Assembly (NCBI GenBank): GCA_011319805.1
Contig: SJRY01000224.1
Coordinates: 1-40,024 of the forward strand
Direction of reading: 5' to 3'
DNA length: 40,024 nt
From: Macrocybe gigantea
Taxonomy: Eukaryota > Basidiomycota > Agaricomycetes > Agaricales > Callistosporiaceae
Each line of letters begins with the position of its first letter. Position 1 is the stretch's first letter. This document shows, one piece after another, positions 39,536 through 40,024 of this stretch. The notes under the pieces were generated by a model. That model had not been told where the DNA came from. It saw only the letters and a program-made list of their open reading frames with translations, and made no database searches. A program made the translations under genes and the position numbers.

Positions 39536-40024
39536 ATGAGTGACAACCCGCTCAACATCGTTGGTGGCGGCGGTCATGCACCGCTCAACCCACACCCAGG
39601 ATGGCCTACTGCTGGCCCATCCTGCTCCCCTGCTCCTCCTCCCCCCACAGGAAATGCAAGCCTTCTCTTTCAAGGTGGCAACGGCTCATGGATACCGACA
39701 CACCAAACCCCGAACGCAGAAGGGCCTACCGCACCCTCTGCCCCCCCCTCTCCGTCGATCCTATCCACTGAGGCAGTGTACAATGACAATGCCATCGGCA
39801 TCATGATCTTCCCCGAAGGGGATCGGTTCCTTCACGGTGAAGCCAAGGCCATAGCCGAATCTCTCGCCATCCTCAAGGCTTGGATCTTGAAGGTCGGCTC
39901 CACCTCCGTCTCCATTCCGGCGGGATACCAGTATGCTATCGCCGAGGGCATTGCAACTTTGGTCAGCAGTGCAGGCGACATTAATATGTTCTCCGTCTCC
40001 ATGCTTGACGGACCCCAGCACCCC
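39536..40024 (+). CDS. LINE copy 4: ORF1, intact but cut by the window edge
   Basis: ATG at 39536 (MSDNPLNIVGGGGHAPLNPH) with 163 codons open to the end of the window, the best-preserved ORF1 start here. The N-terminus is proline/glycine-rich and probably disordered; the conserved block YNDNAIGIMIFPEGDRFLHG (~39778-39837) and a helical stretch (SLAILKAWILKVGS) follow. Zinc knuckles would lie further downstream. The protein is expected to bind element RNA. It stands head to head with the RNase H fragment on its left. Confidence 0.8.
   Translation, partial: MSDNPLNIVGGGGHAPLNPHPGWPTAGPSCSPAPPPPTGNASLLFQGGNGSWIPTHQTPNAEGPTAPSAPPSPSILSTEAVYNDNAIGIMIFPEGDRFLHGEAKAIAESLAILKAWILKVGSTSVSIPAGYQYAIAEGIATLVSSAGDINMFSVSMLDGPQHP

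Overview
The window has no recognisable host gene. It is a graveyard of nested retrotransposons of the kind found in large, repeat-rich genomes of mushroom-forming basidiomycetes (Agaricomycetes). That placement is inferred from the chromodomain Ty3/gypsy elements, a LINE family with zinc-knuckle ORF1 and a C-terminal RNase H, a Ty1/copia remnant and a multicopy-type RecQ-like helicase fragment. I do not claim a species.

Four main repeat groups are present. Family A is a Ty3/gypsy chromovirus with 320-bp LTRs (TGTTA...TAACA). It occurs as one young full-length copy (A4, 23946-30462), two shortened copies in opposite orientation (A1, 1583-11759, plus; A2, 13088-17148, minus), a 3' half (A3, 17149-20650), an old degraded copy (A0, 394-1582 and 11760-12825), a solo LTR (950-1267) and an integrase scrap (1-393). 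Family B is a second chromovirus with 418-bp LTRs (4867-11726, minus) nested in the 3' LTR of A1. A LINE family is present as at least six pieces. Smaller items are a Ty1/copia fragment, two tRNA-like sequences, a helicase fragment and an unrecognised minus-strand ORF.

Nesting order from target-site duplications (TSDs): A1 entered the A0 gag (TSD CCTTT); B then entered the A1 3' LTR (CCCGA/CCCAA); A4 entered a minus-strand LINE (CAAAG); a LINE 3' end entered another LINE ORF1 (13 bp); a solo LTR sits in the A0 leader (TTCAC).

The most interesting biology is in A4. It shows an 11-nt self-primer and matching primer-binding site like yeast Tf1. Its predicted transcript has no AUG in its first 1050 nt, although that stretch carries long protein-like open frames. 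It also has a GUG in ideal Kozak context at the gag extension, a canonical G_GGT_TTT minus-1 shift site before the gag stop, and a 132-codon accessory ORF3 starting inside the pol stop (ATGA). Family B independently shows self-priming with the same geometry and the same heptamer. Older A copies differ from A4 mainly by CpG to TpG/CpA changes. Several one-base changes in short base runs look like assembly errors or young lesions. All coordinates and comparisons were made by eye on the sequence.
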